A DNA stretch of 64,000 nt from Sporosarcina jeotgali (GCF_033304595.1 NZ_CP116341.1:415001-479000), one strand, 5' to 3'. Numbered from the stretch's first letter, positions 7,757 to 16,740 are shown. Notes: generated by a model not told the origin, from the letters alone. Numbers and translations: made by a program.

Positions 7757-9454
7757 CTAGTCTGTCTTAGGAAGCAAAGTGTATTTAGCTCCTCTCCCTA
7801 TACCTAACATTACGACACCCTCAGATTCAAGCTGTTTGACAATGCTATAAACTTTTTTTCTATCCCAACCTGTCATGTCTCTAATATCTTTATTTGTAAG
7901 ATCTTCATCTCTCAAAAGGGTTAAAATTCTCATCTTAACGGCTTCGTCATCCAAATTAATTTGACGTTCATAACTCATCTTACCTTTCAGAGCATCAGAA
8001 GTAATCTTTGAAAGGGTATAGTAACGTCCTTTGCCTCTGCCTATTGCTTCAAGAAGACGTAAATCATTTGTTAAATTGCTTAAAAGTTCTCTTGCTTGAT
8101 CTTGTCCGCGTTGAGCGACTCTCATAGCTATATGAGTATCTATTTGTTCATGTCTGAGTAAGTACTGAAGAATCAGAAGATGATCAACATCTAGAGATAC
8201 GCCCTTTTTGGATAAATCAGATATAAATTTTTTGAAATCAGGAAAAAGTGATGATGCGATTAAGTTTAATTCAATACTATTTCCAATTTCTCGATAACTA
8301 GGAGGCTCTTTACCTTCAATTAATAGAGAACGATAAATGCGAGGAACGCCCATATTCGTTCGGTTTACTAAGTGTAATCGATCAAGAAGTTCCATTAGAT
8401 GATGATTACGAGGAACTGAAGGATGATGTAAAATGTTTTCAGAATTAATTCCACCAATAAATGAGCCGGGATTAGTTAAGATAAGCTTGTCGGGGTATTG
8501 TTTTAGCATTACTGTGCCAAAAATTCTATAATCACGATGAGTAAACGCATTCATTAAAGCCTCTCTGATTGCGATTTTAGGATAGGTACTGAATTCCTGG
8601 TGAAACAATCCTGATTCCACAGTAATTATTGGGTTATTGGTTGCTAGATAACGTTCAAGCTCATGGAGAGCAACGGGTATAGGTTGATACCCTTCATCAC
8701 GGCCAATGTAATCTGTATCATTTCTCATTTTTCTATACGCCCATCTGTACTCTGGTAGTAATCTTTGGATTGCCTCACTTTTACCAAAAATGAGTAATCC
8801 TCCTTTTGTGAAATAACGTCCTTTTAAAGCTCCAATAGACTTCAACAGATTTAAATCATCCATATTCAATAAGTCTTCTGGCACGCTAACCTCTACCATC
8901 TTTTCTCTCACTTTTTCCAATGCTGCGGCTGAAACGAGACTTGTCCATTCTTCAGGAATAATCTCAGCAGTAATATCTAGAGCAACTGAAGATCCAACCA
9001 TTTCTTTTCGCAAAGAGCCCGTCAAAGGAATGCATTGATCTCCCTTCCGTATGCTTGCTGAGCCATCCGTATTTGTGTAAGGGGCCATTTCACCGGTAAC
9101 ACTAACTACAAGTAATGTTCCTGTTCCTTCTGGAACGGAAATGAGCTTGAAAACAGCAGATAAATGGGGATCGGTCTTTTCATAAACTCTTTGTTGTAGG
9201 GCATATAAATCTAAATCGCTAGGAACCCCTCTGATTGCATTTATTCGTTTTTGAACTTTGTCCGCTACACCATAAACAACATGTCCACCACCGCCATTTG
9301 CCATGCAAATGGCCATATGAATTATTTTTTTGACATTATCATTGAAGCTTCTGTTATCCCACTCTTTAAAATCAAGATCTTGATCTTCTAAGTCATCCGC
9401 AATGCAATGTTCCAATTGGTCAAGAAGTGGTTCAATCTCATCGACTGATCTCAT
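7757..9454 (-). CDS. AlbA_2 / divergent ATPase-fold putative regulator
   Basis: A 565-residue protein of the family often annotated as putative transcriptional regulator with a DNA-binding AlbA_2 (Schlafen-like) domain. The N terminus has the AlbA_2 core (MANGGGGHVVYGV, about residues 50-63). The middle resembles the HATPase_c_4 fold (REALMNAFTHRDYRIFG, then LTNPGSFIGGI). The C-terminal ~70 residues look like a winged helix (DLTNKDIRDMTGWDRKKVYSIVK). Such proteins occur in defence and accessory islands. The palindrome cluster just downstream is a plausible target but unproven. Confidence 0.7.
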   Translation of the reverse strand: MRSVDEIEPLLDQLEHCIADDLEDQDLDFKEWDNRSFNDNVKKIIHMAICMANGGGGHVVYGVADKVQKRINAIRGVPSDLDLYALQQRVYEKTDPHLSAVFKLISVPEGTGTLLVVSVTGEMAPYTNTDGSASIRKGDQCIPLTGSLRKEMVGSSVALDITAEIIPEEWTSLVSAAALEKVREKMVEVSVPEDLLNMDDLNLLKSIGALKGRYFTKGGLLIFGKSEAIQRLLPEYRWAYRKMRNDTDYIGRDEGYQPIPVALHELERYLATNNPIITVESGLFHQEFSTYPKIAIREALMNAFTHRDYRIFGTVMLKQYPDKLILTNPGSFIGGINSENILHHPSVPRNHHLMELLDRLHLVNRTNMGVPRIYRSLLIEGKEPPSYREIGNSIELNLIASSLFPDFKKFISDLSKKGVSLDVDHLLILQYLLRHEQIDTHIAMRVAQRGQDQARELLSNLTNDLRLLEAIGRGKGRYYTLSKITSDALKGKMSYERQINLDDEAVKMRILTLLRDEDLTNKDIRDMTGWDRKKVYSIVKQLESEGVVMLGIGRGAKYTLLPKTD

Positions 9455-9661
9455 TTAACCATCTCCCCATATATGATTGTCTCTATAGTGTACAATATAG
9501 CCGTCATTTAACAAAAGAATACAAGAAAGATCGAAGACAAGTAAGGATCATTAGGCAGTTGCATCTTGGAAGTTTAAATAAATAAAGGTATATATTTCAT
9601 TTAATAGTAAATATCACATAATAAAAAACCTTGCAATTATGATGCTTTATTCTTTAAAAGT

Positions 9662-11596
9662 TTAAAGGCGATTAACGCTAAAGAAGTACAAGTAACATTT
9701 AACAAGCCTGTGAAAACAAGCTCAGTTATCAGTGATGTGGCGGCTGGAACACTAGTATCTAATATTTTCACTGTAACACCTTTAACTACAAACTCTGTAG
9801 CTGCTTCTAACCCTGGTACTTTAACAGGTTCATTATCAGAAGATGGTAAAGTATTGACTTTAACTGCAGCAACAGCAGCTAAATTTAATGGTCGCTATGA
9901 TTTCAATATGGCAGCTGATAAAGTTGAAGACTTAAATGGAAATAAACTAGGAAACTATGCGGAAGTTATAACAGCTAAAGATACTGTGAAGCCTACTCTA
10001 GTTGGGACAACATATACAAACAACACAACTGCTAAAGTTAATTTCTCTGAAGTTATAAATCGCACAACAGCTTCAGTAACAGCTAAGTATGCTGATGGAA
10101 CTCCAGTGGCATTAAATCTATTAGGACTTGATTCATTAACAGGAGAAGGTAAAGATATTACTGTTACTTTAGGTGCTGTAGACACTAATAAAGATATCTT
10201 AATTACTTTTGTAGGTATTGAAGATATGAATGGTAACCTATCATCACCAAATCCAATAACAGTAACAGTTAAAAAAGATGACAGTGATAAAGTGAAACCG
10301 GCAATCGAAACAATTACACCTACTTCTTCTACTTCATTCTCAATTAAATTCTCAGAAAAAGTTGTTAAAAAAGCAGGATTTGCAGGAACAGATATTACAG
10401 TAAATACTGCTAGTACTACACCTAGCAATGTAACTGTTGATGCTAAAGATGCTTCATTAGTACATGTGACTGGTATTACTTCTTCAGGAATTGACCAAAT
10501 TGACGTTGCAGCAGGTGCTTTCTTAGATTTGTCTGGTAACCCTGTGGATGCTACTACAAAACTTGTTAACTTTAAAGCAGATACTACTAAACCAGTTGTA
10601 GCTTCAACTGAAGTCAAGACTATTAATAAAGCGGAATACCTTGTTGTTAACTTTAATGAAGAAGTAAATCTTAAGACTGGTAACGCTGTCTTCACTACTA
10701 AGAAAGCAAATGGTGAAACTGCTACTGTAACAGTAGCACATACGGCAATGGCGCTTCATGCACCAGTTAACGGTAAGTCAAAAGCGATTCAAATCCCATT
10801 AGCTACACTTGCATCAGGAGCAACATATACTGCTGACCTTGATGCAGCATTAGTTGATGATAACTTTGGAAATGCAAACGCAGTTGTTAAAAACTTAACA
10901 GTAGCGGTTCCAGGTGCGGTAAAAGTTACTCAAGAAATGAAGGCAGCTGCAGGAAACGTTACAGTGGTACCTGCATCAGCAACAGTTCCAGCTAATAGAG
11001 TTCTAAAAGTAGAATTCAAGAATGAGTTAGATGTAGCTAGTGCTGAATTAGCATCTAACTATACTGTTCAGGGCGCTACAGTTGAAAAGGCTGTAATTAA
11101 TCAAAACTCTGGTGGTAACTACAACGTTTATCTAACATTAGCTCAAGATTCAGTTAAGTTAGATGGTTCATACGAAGTTTCTGTAAAGAACGTTAAAGCT
11201 AAAGATGGTTTAGCTTTAGAAAACACATACACAGAAAATGTTTCATTAACTGAAAACGTTGCACCAACTGTTACAGGCGCTAAGTTTGTATCAGCTGCAG
11301 GAGGTTCTGCGACAGGTATTGAACTTACATTCTCAGAAGTAGTTGAAGCAACAAATGCTGATTTGAATATCTTTGAAGTATTTGTTGGTGGTTCAACAGT
11401 TGCAGTACCTACAGCTAATGCTGATTTATCTAGTAACACTACAAACAAAGCAACTCTAACTGTTTCATTAACTGCAGCACAAATTGCGCAAGGAATTACT
11501 GTTAAATTGAATCCTACACCGACTACAACTGGAACAAAAGTTACAGATGCTAACGATAACGTTCTTAAATTTGATTCAATTAAAGCAATTTACTAA
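9662..11596 (+). pseudogene. 5'-truncated S-layer-like Ig-repeat surface protein
   Basis: An open frame of about 640 residues made of ~100-residue SbsA-type Ig-like repeats, each opening with a KP-x-V/I motif and containing (V/I)xFSE(K/V)V. There is no signal peptide or SLH domain. The recognisable family sequence begins abruptly at LKAINAKEVQVTFNKPV (9662), which is normally mid-protein. The first in-frame start-like codon is GTG 9710, with no ribosome site. The upstream 200 bp do not encode the missing part. It ends 14 nt before a REP-like repeat. It is either a pseudogene or a silent cassette for a full-length S-layer gene elsewhere. Confidence 0.7.
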
Positions 11597-11610
11597 TCTC
11601 TAAAGTGTGT

Positions 11611-11713
11611 GTACCTGTGCGTAACGCAATTCAGACACTAATCAGATAATTCGATATGTGAATGATTTGGAGAGCCCTCTAATCGAGCAATCGGTTAGAG
11701 GACTTTTCTTTTA
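11611..11713 (+). repeat. REP-like repeat (head plus hairpin)
   Basis: Head 11611-11638 starts GTACCTGTGCG and ends CAATTCAGACAC. The hairpin CCCTCTAATCGAG...CGGTTAGAGG with a T-rich tail ends near 11713. It sits directly after the S-layer-like gene and could terminate it. Confidence 0.75.
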
Positions 11714-11772
11714 CAATCACAACCGTACCAACTAGCATTTCAAATAGATATTATAATCCTGAATACACGAAG

Positions 11773-11807
11773 CGTCCTCATCCATTCAACCGGGTGAGGA
11801 CGTTTTC
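11773..11807 (+). terminator. Hairpin with T-tail
   Basis: CGTCCTCA (11773-11780) pairs with TGAGGACG (11795-11802), followed by TTTTC. It lies 20 nt upstream of the next gene, so it ends upstream transcription or attenuates that gene. Confidence 0.65.
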
Positions 11808-11826
11808 TAATTTAGGAGGAGAAACC

Positions 11827-12231
11827 ATGAAAGAAACTAACCCGTACACGAACACTCAACACACCTCAGAAACATCACTCACACAGTCTGCACAATCCAA
11901 TTCACATCTAGCCAAGCTCATTTCCAGTGAAGTCAATTGGTTTGTTCATACCTTGCGAAAAGACTATGGAGTTAAGGTCACTGCACAAGACGTAAGTAAA
12001 GAAGGATTGGAGCTAGGTATGGATGAAGTAGACGCGGCATTCATTCCACGAGAACTGTTTGAAATAATTCCAAGTACATTGCTCTACGAATTGATGATTG
12101 TAGAAGATAGCGAAAAGAATGTTTGGTGTGGAACGATTGGATTCTATCCGAATTCACCGGAATGGTGTCTGCAAGTCATTACAAAAAACGATGAAGTCCA
12201 ACTGAGAAAATTGCTGTCAATCATCGACTAA
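11827..12231 (+). CDS. Hypothetical protein
   Basis: A 134-residue soluble acidic protein with no recognised family. It has an excellent ribosome site (TAGGAGGAGAAACC) just before ATG. The N-terminal ~35 residues are Ser/Thr/Gln-rich and likely disordered. It is preceded by a hairpin terminator and followed by a structured non-coding stretch, two micro-proteins and a recombinase, so it is probably part of another small integrative module. Confidence 0.6.
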   Translation: MKETNPYTNTQHTSETSLTQSAQSNSHLAKLISSEVNWFVHTLRKDYGVKVTAQDVSKEGLELGMDEVDAAFIPRELFEIIPSTLLYELMIVEDSEKNVWCGTIGFYPNSPEWCLQVITKNDEVQLRKLLSIID

Positions 12232-12232
12232 T

Positions 12233-12381
12233 ACTCACGACAGAACTAGACAACTATCCTAGCAATCTCACGACCGTTCTACTTTGCAAAAGAAGAATTG
12301 GACGAGAAGGTTGCTAGGACAATAATTTGACGGTTTTCACAGGCTAAAAAGACACGACAGAAATATAATACTGTCGTGAGT
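12233..12381 (+). other. Structured non-coding segment with nested inverted repeats
   Basis: ACTCACGACAG (12233-12243) is the exact reverse complement of 12371-12381. Inside it, TCCTAGCAA (12257-12265) pairs with 12311-12319. A local hairpin CACGACAG/CTGTCGTG (12353-12360, 12371-12378) competes with the outer pairing. Starts two bases after an upstream stop. It could be a structured RNA or a recombination site. Confidence 0.5.
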
Positions 12382-12446
12382 TTGTCTGTTTGCACATTCC
12401 ATCATCAAACTGTAATGACCATTCAAATTCTAAGGAGATGCTTTTC

Positions 12447-12560
12447 ATGTGGAAGAAATCAGCACTAGCCATATTGGTAACAGTACTAGCGGAAGTCAGT
12501 AAGGAACTCGCTTCATTTCAAGAAATTAGTAAGAAGCTACCGGAAAGGAAATCGTCATGA
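12447..12560 (+). CDS. Micro-protein, 37 residues
   Basis: A short frame beginning MWKKSALAILVTVLAEVS, after AAGGAGATGCTTTTC. Residues 5-15 are hydrophobic and the remainder is a charged helix (KELASFQEISKKLPERKSS). The stop overlaps the next start as ATGA, so the two micro-proteins are translationally coupled. The function is unknown. Confidence 0.5.
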   Translation: MWKKSALAILVTVLAEVSKELASFQEISKKLPERKSS

Positions 12561-12649
12561 GTAAGCTACCTAAACTACCCATCACGATTCCAGCACCAGT
12601 CATTGAGCTAGTTGTCACACTGCTAGTCATCATCATCAAACGGAAATAG
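12557..12649 (+). CDS. Micro-protein, 30-residue putative membrane peptide
   Basis: Translation gives MSKLPKLPITIPAP, then VIELVVTLLVIIIKRK. One predicted membrane helix with a positively charged tail. It is coupled to the preceding micro-protein by ATGA overlap and ends at the first base pair of a strong terminator. Together they may be a leader, a holin-like or toxin peptide, or an accessory of the downstream recombinase; the sequence does not decide. Confidence 0.5.
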   Translation: MSKLPKLPITIPAPVIELVVTLLVIIIKRK

Positions 12650-12690
12650 ACCATGAATGCCTCTCTTTGAGGTACTCATGGTCTTTTTTT
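12648..12690 (+). terminator. Rho-independent terminator
   Basis: AGACCATGA (12648-12656) pairs with TCATGGTCT (12676-12684), then a run of T. It separates the micro-proteins from the recombinase gene. Confidence 0.85.
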
Positions 12691-12708
12691 AATGGAGGAG
12701 GAACAGTC

Positions 12709-13587
12709 ATGCAATCAACGATAGAAGCATTTGAACAGTGGTTATTTGAAGAAGGACGTGCACCTAGAACGATAGAATCGTACGTGTCAGACGTAAAAGG
12801 GTTCCAACAATTCCTAAAGGAAAAAGCAGCAGGTGAAGAACAACCATTGTCGCGGTTCTCATTCGTTCGCTTTAAAGACCACTTACTACAGAAGAACTTT
12901 GCAGTCGCGACCATCAACAAGAAGGTGAACAGTCTGAAAGTGTACAACGATTTTCTAAGAACCACGGGAATTCTAAGTGAAAGCATCATCGTATTGAAAC
13001 GGGATAAGATACATATTGCCGCTGGAAGTGAAGCAGCTGTCACGAGTCTGTCTGAGGAACAAGTGGAACAGCTATTGTTCTTTGTCGAGAACCGCAACAA
13101 GGTTAGCGCACGTAACAAGCTCATTGTCTACCTAATGTTATACACAGGCGTTCGAGTGTCTGAACTCGTCAGCATCAAACTCACAGACATTGACTTCCTC
13201 ACCAGTCATCTTCAAGTCATCGGCAAAGGCGGAAAGAGACGTGAAATCGGCTTGAAACCGGAAGTGCTACGGTTGGTAAGGGAGTACATCAAGGAAGAGC
13301 GTTCTGCGTCTGTTTTCTACCAAAGTGACTATCTTTTGGTGAGTCAGCGTGCAGAAAAGATGCATCGGGATGCGGTGAGAAATTGGCTTGCAAAGATTTC
13401 AAATGAATTGGGATTCTGGCTACATCCACATATTTTTAGACATACATTTTGCACAAGGTTGTTGAAAAAAGGGGTAGATTTGACGACTGTCAGTAAACTC
13501 GCCGGACATTCTACCGTCAACATGACCGCAAAATTCTACATTCAGACAACACGAGAAGAGAAAATGAATGCGATTAATCGTTTGTAG
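12709..13587 (+). CDS. Tyrosine recombinase/integrase
   Basis: A 292-residue tyrosine recombinase. Catalytic residues: TGVRVSELVSI (arginine), HPHIFRHTFC (H-x-x-R-H), KLAGHSTVNMT (histidine) and KFYIQ (tyrosine). ATG 12709 follows GGAGGAGGAACAGTC, a near-perfect ribosome site, and the terminator ends only about 18 nt upstream. Transcription probably reads through or starts within the micro-protein region. Codon use is less AT-rich than in the 4549 recombinase, so the two modules probably arrived separately. Confidence 0.88.
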   Translation: MQSTIEAFEQWLFEEGRAPRTIESYVSDVKGFQQFLKEKAAGEEQPLSRFSFVRFKDHLLQKNFAVATINKKVNSLKVYNDFLRTTGILSESIIVLKRDKIHIAAGSEAAVTSLSEEQVEQLLFFVENRNKVSARNKLIVYLMLYTGVRVSELVSIKLTDIDFLTSHLQVIGKGGKRREIGLKPEVLRLVREYIKEERSASVFYQSDYLLVSQRAEKMHRDAVRNWLAKISNELGFWLHPHIFRHTFCTRLLKKGVDLTTVSKLAGHSTVNMTAKFYIQTTREEKMNAINRL

Positions 13588-13871
13588 AAATGTAAAATAC
13601 AGGAAGGAAAACCTGTAAATGCAAGACTGAATTTTAGAAATTTTAATTAGGGGACATTGTGAAATTCAGATAGTGAGGATTCTCGTGATATATGTAAAGG
13701 CTAGGGCTACTAGTCCAAACGTCTTTTCCGTCGGGAAGCCTCACTTTCCATAAACATCAAACGGGAAGGCTTGGTCTGTCATGAAATCTTACTGAAATAA
13801 GAAAATAAAGTATGTGAAAACCCTTTAGGTAAAGCATTTGGGTGTTGTTCTTAATTGAAATTAAGTATAGG
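13588..13871. other. Non-coding stretch
   Basis: I see no gene. Minor hairpins occur, such as ACAGG/CCTGT near 13600-13616 and GGGAAGCC...GGAAGGCTT near 13734-13770. The latter spans about 40 nt and could be structured. Confidence 0.4.
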
Positions 13872-13972
13872 GTGCCTGTGCACCACACAATTCAGACACT
13901 ATTCCGACAATTATGTATGCAAATGAATCGAAGAGTCCTTTAATCGAGAAATCGGTTAAAGGACTTTTTCCA
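13872..13972 (+). repeat. REP-like repeat upstream of comM copy 1
   Basis: The head (GTGCCTGTGCACC...CAGACAC, 13872-13899) is followed by the hairpin AGTCCTTTAATCGAG/ATCGGTTAAAGGACT and T5. It is the left edge of a ~780-bp direct repeat shared with 16377-17150. Confidence 0.8.
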
Positions 13973-14242
13973 TTCTAACAGGTTCAGCCCTACTATAAGT
14001 TTCTCATACCCCTATCGAGATATGGATATGAGAACTTTTTTGTTAATCTTCTACTATGCAGATATCCCTTTTTCATACAGAGAATCTTCGGTTTCATAGC
14101 AACTTATAAAATTCCCCATTCTCATACTTTGCATGCTTTTATTGTATCGAACTTCAAGTTTGTGCGGGCTTGGCCGAAATTTTTTTGTGAGAAACGCCTT
14201 TGTTAGTGTATTTGTAGTACACATGAATTGTCGGACACTTCG

Positions 14243-14282
14243 AAAATCCTGTTTTGGCAAGTGATGCCGGTTCAGATATACT
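14243..14282 (+). promoter_or_regulatory. Promoter of comM copy 1 with AAAA-N5-TTTT box
   Basis: AAAA-TCCTG-TTTT at 14243-14255 overlaps a -35-like TTGGCA (14254-14259). A -10 TATACT follows at 14277-14282 with 17-bp spacing. The same layout recurs in the two other comM copies. Confidence 0.6.
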
Positions 14283-14319
14283 ATCTGCAATGAGGTAGAA
14301 GAGAAGCGGGGTGTAATGG

Positions 14320-14652
14320 ATGGGGCAGGATATATTAAGTGTTGGGCTTGAGGGGATGAAAGGTCATATCGTGCGGGTGGAGGCAAATGTGCGGTCGGAT
14401 AAGGATCAGTTTGTGATTGTGGGGCTGCCTGATGCCTCGATTAAAGAATCGAAGGAGCGGGTGCTGAGTTGTTTGCATGCGTTGGATGTGGATCTGGATA
14501 TGAAGAAAGTGACGGTGCATTTGTCTCCGGCGGATAAGCGGAAAACGGGGACGGGGTATGATGCAGCGATGCTGGTGGCCGTTCTTAAGGAAGTGATGAA
14601 GGAACCGATTCCTATCGATTCTTCTACATGCATTCTTGCCTCGCTTTCTTAA
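14320..14652 (+). pseudogene. comM-like fragment (copy 1, N-terminal 110 residues)
   Basis: Nearly identical to the first 110 residues of the intact ComM-like protein at 16818. It runs from MGQDILSVGLEGMKG to the CILASLS segment and is then cut off. The ATPase domain is absent. The break falls at TCGCTTTCTT, immediately followed by an A-tract and another REP-like head (14661), so the truncation probably came from recombination or insertion at a repeat. It could still yield a 110-residue N-terminal domain, because its promoter and start are intact. Confidence 0.85.
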
Positions 14653-14660
14653 AAAAACCG

Positions 14661-14760
14661 GTGCCTGTGCACCACACAATTCAGACACAATTCTGTGAAT
14701 TGTAGACTGAGTTGAAAAGAGAGATCGCTTTTCCTCCGGGATAGCGGTCTCTTTTTCTTT
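14661..14760 (+). repeat. REP-like repeat with variant hairpin
   Basis: Same 28-bp head (14661-14688) but with a different hairpin, GAGAGATCGCTTTTCC/GGGATAGCGGTCTC, followed by TTTTTCTTTT. It shows that the family keeps the head while the hairpin varies. Confidence 0.75.
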
Positions 14761-14793
14761 TGGTGGAGACATCGTGAAAAAAATACTTAGGGT

Positions 14794-14856
14794 GTAAGCC
14801 CCCAATCAAATAACGCATAGGCGACGCAGCGCCCCGCTTGGTACGATATTTGTATT
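14794..14856. mobile_element. IS66 left-end fragment
   Basis: About 63 bp beginning GTAAGCCCCCAAT match the left end of the complete IS66 element at 38085, with about four differences by eye. No transposase sequence remains. It ends close to a partial REP head at 14871. Confidence 0.75.
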
Positions 14857-14875
14857 AGTATAAGTATAGGGTGCC

Positions 14876-15575
14876 TGTAGTCAAGCCCCTTAAAAATGGA
14901 CACAAGCTTTCATAGTGAATTGTGCGGATTAGGCGCTTTCAAGATACGTAGTTAGGTATGCATTTGGTGATAAATAACCCAACCGTTTCTGACTACGTAC
15001 TTCTTTATAATATTTGATGAATTTTGGAATAGCTCTCTCAAGAAGTGCTGATGTATCAATTGAATAATGATAGGGTAATTCTGTCTTAAAGTGTGAAAAG
15101 AAGCTTTCGATAACGGCATTATCCCAACAGTTTGCTTTGCGTGACATGCTGGCAAGGAAACCAAGTTCACGCGTTAATTGATTATAACGATGCGATCGAT
15201 AAACATTACCTTGATCAGTATGAATAACGACTTGCGAGAGGTCTTTAAGGTTTCGCTCTTGCATTGCTTTACGAATCGTTTCTTCCATCATCTTGTTGTT
15301 AGAAGAACGTCCTACTACGACGCCAATAGGATTACGATCGTATAAATCCATTATTGCGGATACATAAACTTTTTCATCTCCTCGTGTAAATTCAGTCACG
15401 TCCATTACCCATTTGCGATTGGGAAGTAAAGCACTAAAATCACGCTCAAGAAGATTGGGATAGATATAACCGCCTACTTTAGTTTTCTCTTCTTTAGTAT
15501 ACTTTTTACGTCGGATTTTTGATTGAATATTCATTTCTCTCATAAGACGAGCTACACGTTTATGATTAATTATAT
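14876..15575 (-). pseudogene. IS3-family transposase OrfB fragment
   Basis: Encodes the C-terminal ~210 residues of an IS3/IS150-type OrfB with the DDE core: WVMDVTEF (D), VVIHTDQGNVYRS (D), and NCWDNAVIESFFSHFK (E), ending at 14929. The presumed IS end starts TGTAGTCAAGCCCC at 14876. The reading frame stops matching at about 15575, where a REP-like repeat begins. OrfA and the left end are missing. A partial REP head (GTGCCTGT, 14871-14878) directly abuts the IS end, so this IS seems to have entered a REP-like repeat and was then truncated at another one. Confidence 0.8.
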
Positions 15576-15584
15576 AAGTATAGG

Positions 15585-15683
15585 GTGCCTGTGCACCGCA
15601 CAATTCAGACACTATTCCGACAATTATGTATGCAAATGAATCGAAGAGTCCTCTAATCGAGCAATCGGTTAGAGGGCTTTTTC
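15585..15683 (+). repeat. REP-like repeat
   Basis: Head 15585-15612, hairpin AGTCCTCTAATCGAG/CGGTTAGAGGGCT with T5. It replaces the missing N-terminal part of the IS3 transposase gene. Confidence 0.8.
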
Positions 15684-15813
15684 TATTAAAACGTCTTTGC
15701 ATACCCTTCAAATATATATTATTATACTGAAATAATAATTAGCGTAATTTCCATTTAATGGAGTTGTGCTTATTTTAATTGGAGGGAATATTGATGAAGA
15801 TACATAAAAAAGA

Positions 15814-15841
15814 GTACCTGTGCACCATACAATTCAGACAC
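15814..15841 (+). repeat. Solitary REP-like head
   Basis: A 28-bp head (GTACCTGTGCACCATAC...) without the usual hairpin. The surrounding 15690-16100 has no gene I can support. Confidence 0.7.
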
Positions 15842-16105
15842 TATTCTGATAATTATTGCAGTTATGCATTGAATTAGTTTACTAATCTGTTAGTGGAACA
15901 CAAGGGGACAGGTCCACTGTGTCATTCGTAGTTGTTTACTCAGGGGAACAGTGTTGGTTTCATTAGCAGATTAATTTTAAAAGGTTGGTCGTGTGATCGG
16001 ACTTTTTGTTTGGGATGAAATTTGATAGAATGGGAAGGTAGCTGAAATTGTTGGGGTGGTAGGTTGTCGCAAGTCCTTTCCGTAACTGGAAAGGAGGTGA
16101 TAATC

Positions 16106-16249
16106 ATGGAACTTTTTCTTGAGTTTTTAAAAGAAGCTTTGAAGGGGGTTACACGGGCGGTAAGCTCGCATTTCTTTCAAAAAGCCTTTTTAAACAAAAA
16201 GAAAACCACCCCTCGCCGTCAGAAGCATAAGGGTGGTTCTCGCAAATAA
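16106..16249 (+). CDS. Small basic amphipathic peptide (47 residues)
   Basis: Starts MELFLEFLKEALKGVTRAV, an amphipathic helix, and ends in a strongly basic tail rich in Lys and Arg. The ribosome site is near-consensus (AAAGGAGGTGATAATC then ATG). The 3' end of the gene overlaps a hairpin (AACCACCC ... GGGTGGTT, about 16203-16237). This design resembles small toxin or phage/transposon peptides, but I cannot name a family. It sits alone between REP-like repeats. Translation is likely; function unknown. Confidence 0.5.
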   Translation: MELFLEFLKEALKGVTRAVSSHFFQKAFLNKKKTTPRRQKHKGGSRK

Positions 16250-16376
16250 ACTTTGTTCGACAACCATCACCCTAACGGCTGAGGCTGCAGGAGGGAAGAG
16301 TTAGCGCTCTTCTCTCTTTACTATCTATACCAATTATAACGAAAATGTATACATGATTCAAGGAAATAAAAACGTA

Positions 16377-16475
16377 TACCTGTGCACCGCACAATTCAGA
16401 TACTATTCCGACAATTGTCTATGCAAATGAATCGGAGAGTCCTTTAATCGAGCAATCGGTTAAAGGACTTTTTCC
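16377..16475 (+). repeat. REP-like repeat upstream of intact comM
   Basis: Head 16377-16403 and hairpin AGTCCTTTAATCGAG/ATCGGTTAAAGGACT with T5. It matches 13872-13972 and continues as the same direct repeat into comM. Confidence 0.8.
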
Positions 16476-16740
16476 ATTCTAACAGGTTCAACTCTTCTTT
16501 AAGTTTTGAATAGCCCAAAATGGATATGAGAACTTTTTTGTTAATCTCCTACTATGAAGATATCCCTTTTTCATACAGAGGGTCTTCGATTTCATAGCAA
16601 CTTATAAAATTCCCCATTCTCATACTTTGCATGCTTTTATTGTATCGAACTTCAAGTTTGTCCGGGCTTGGCCGGAATTTTTTTGTAAGAAACGCCTTTG
16701 TTAGTGTATTTGTAGTACACATGAATTGTCGGACACTTCG

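Noticed and set aside
9955..10695. 246-residue minus-strand frame inside the S-layer-like gene
   Set aside because: It is the antisense of a biased-composition coding sequence. The plus strand shows clear Ig-like repeats.
201..13587. Prophage
   Set aside because: Integrases and a primase-helicase pair are present, but no capsid, portal, tail, terminase or lysis gene is seen.
14054..14386. 110-residue minus-strand frame upstream of comM copy 1 (and its twin at 16552-16884)
   Set aside because: It is open only because the region is duplicated; it runs antisense through the comM promoter and start, has no ribosome site and no family resemblance.
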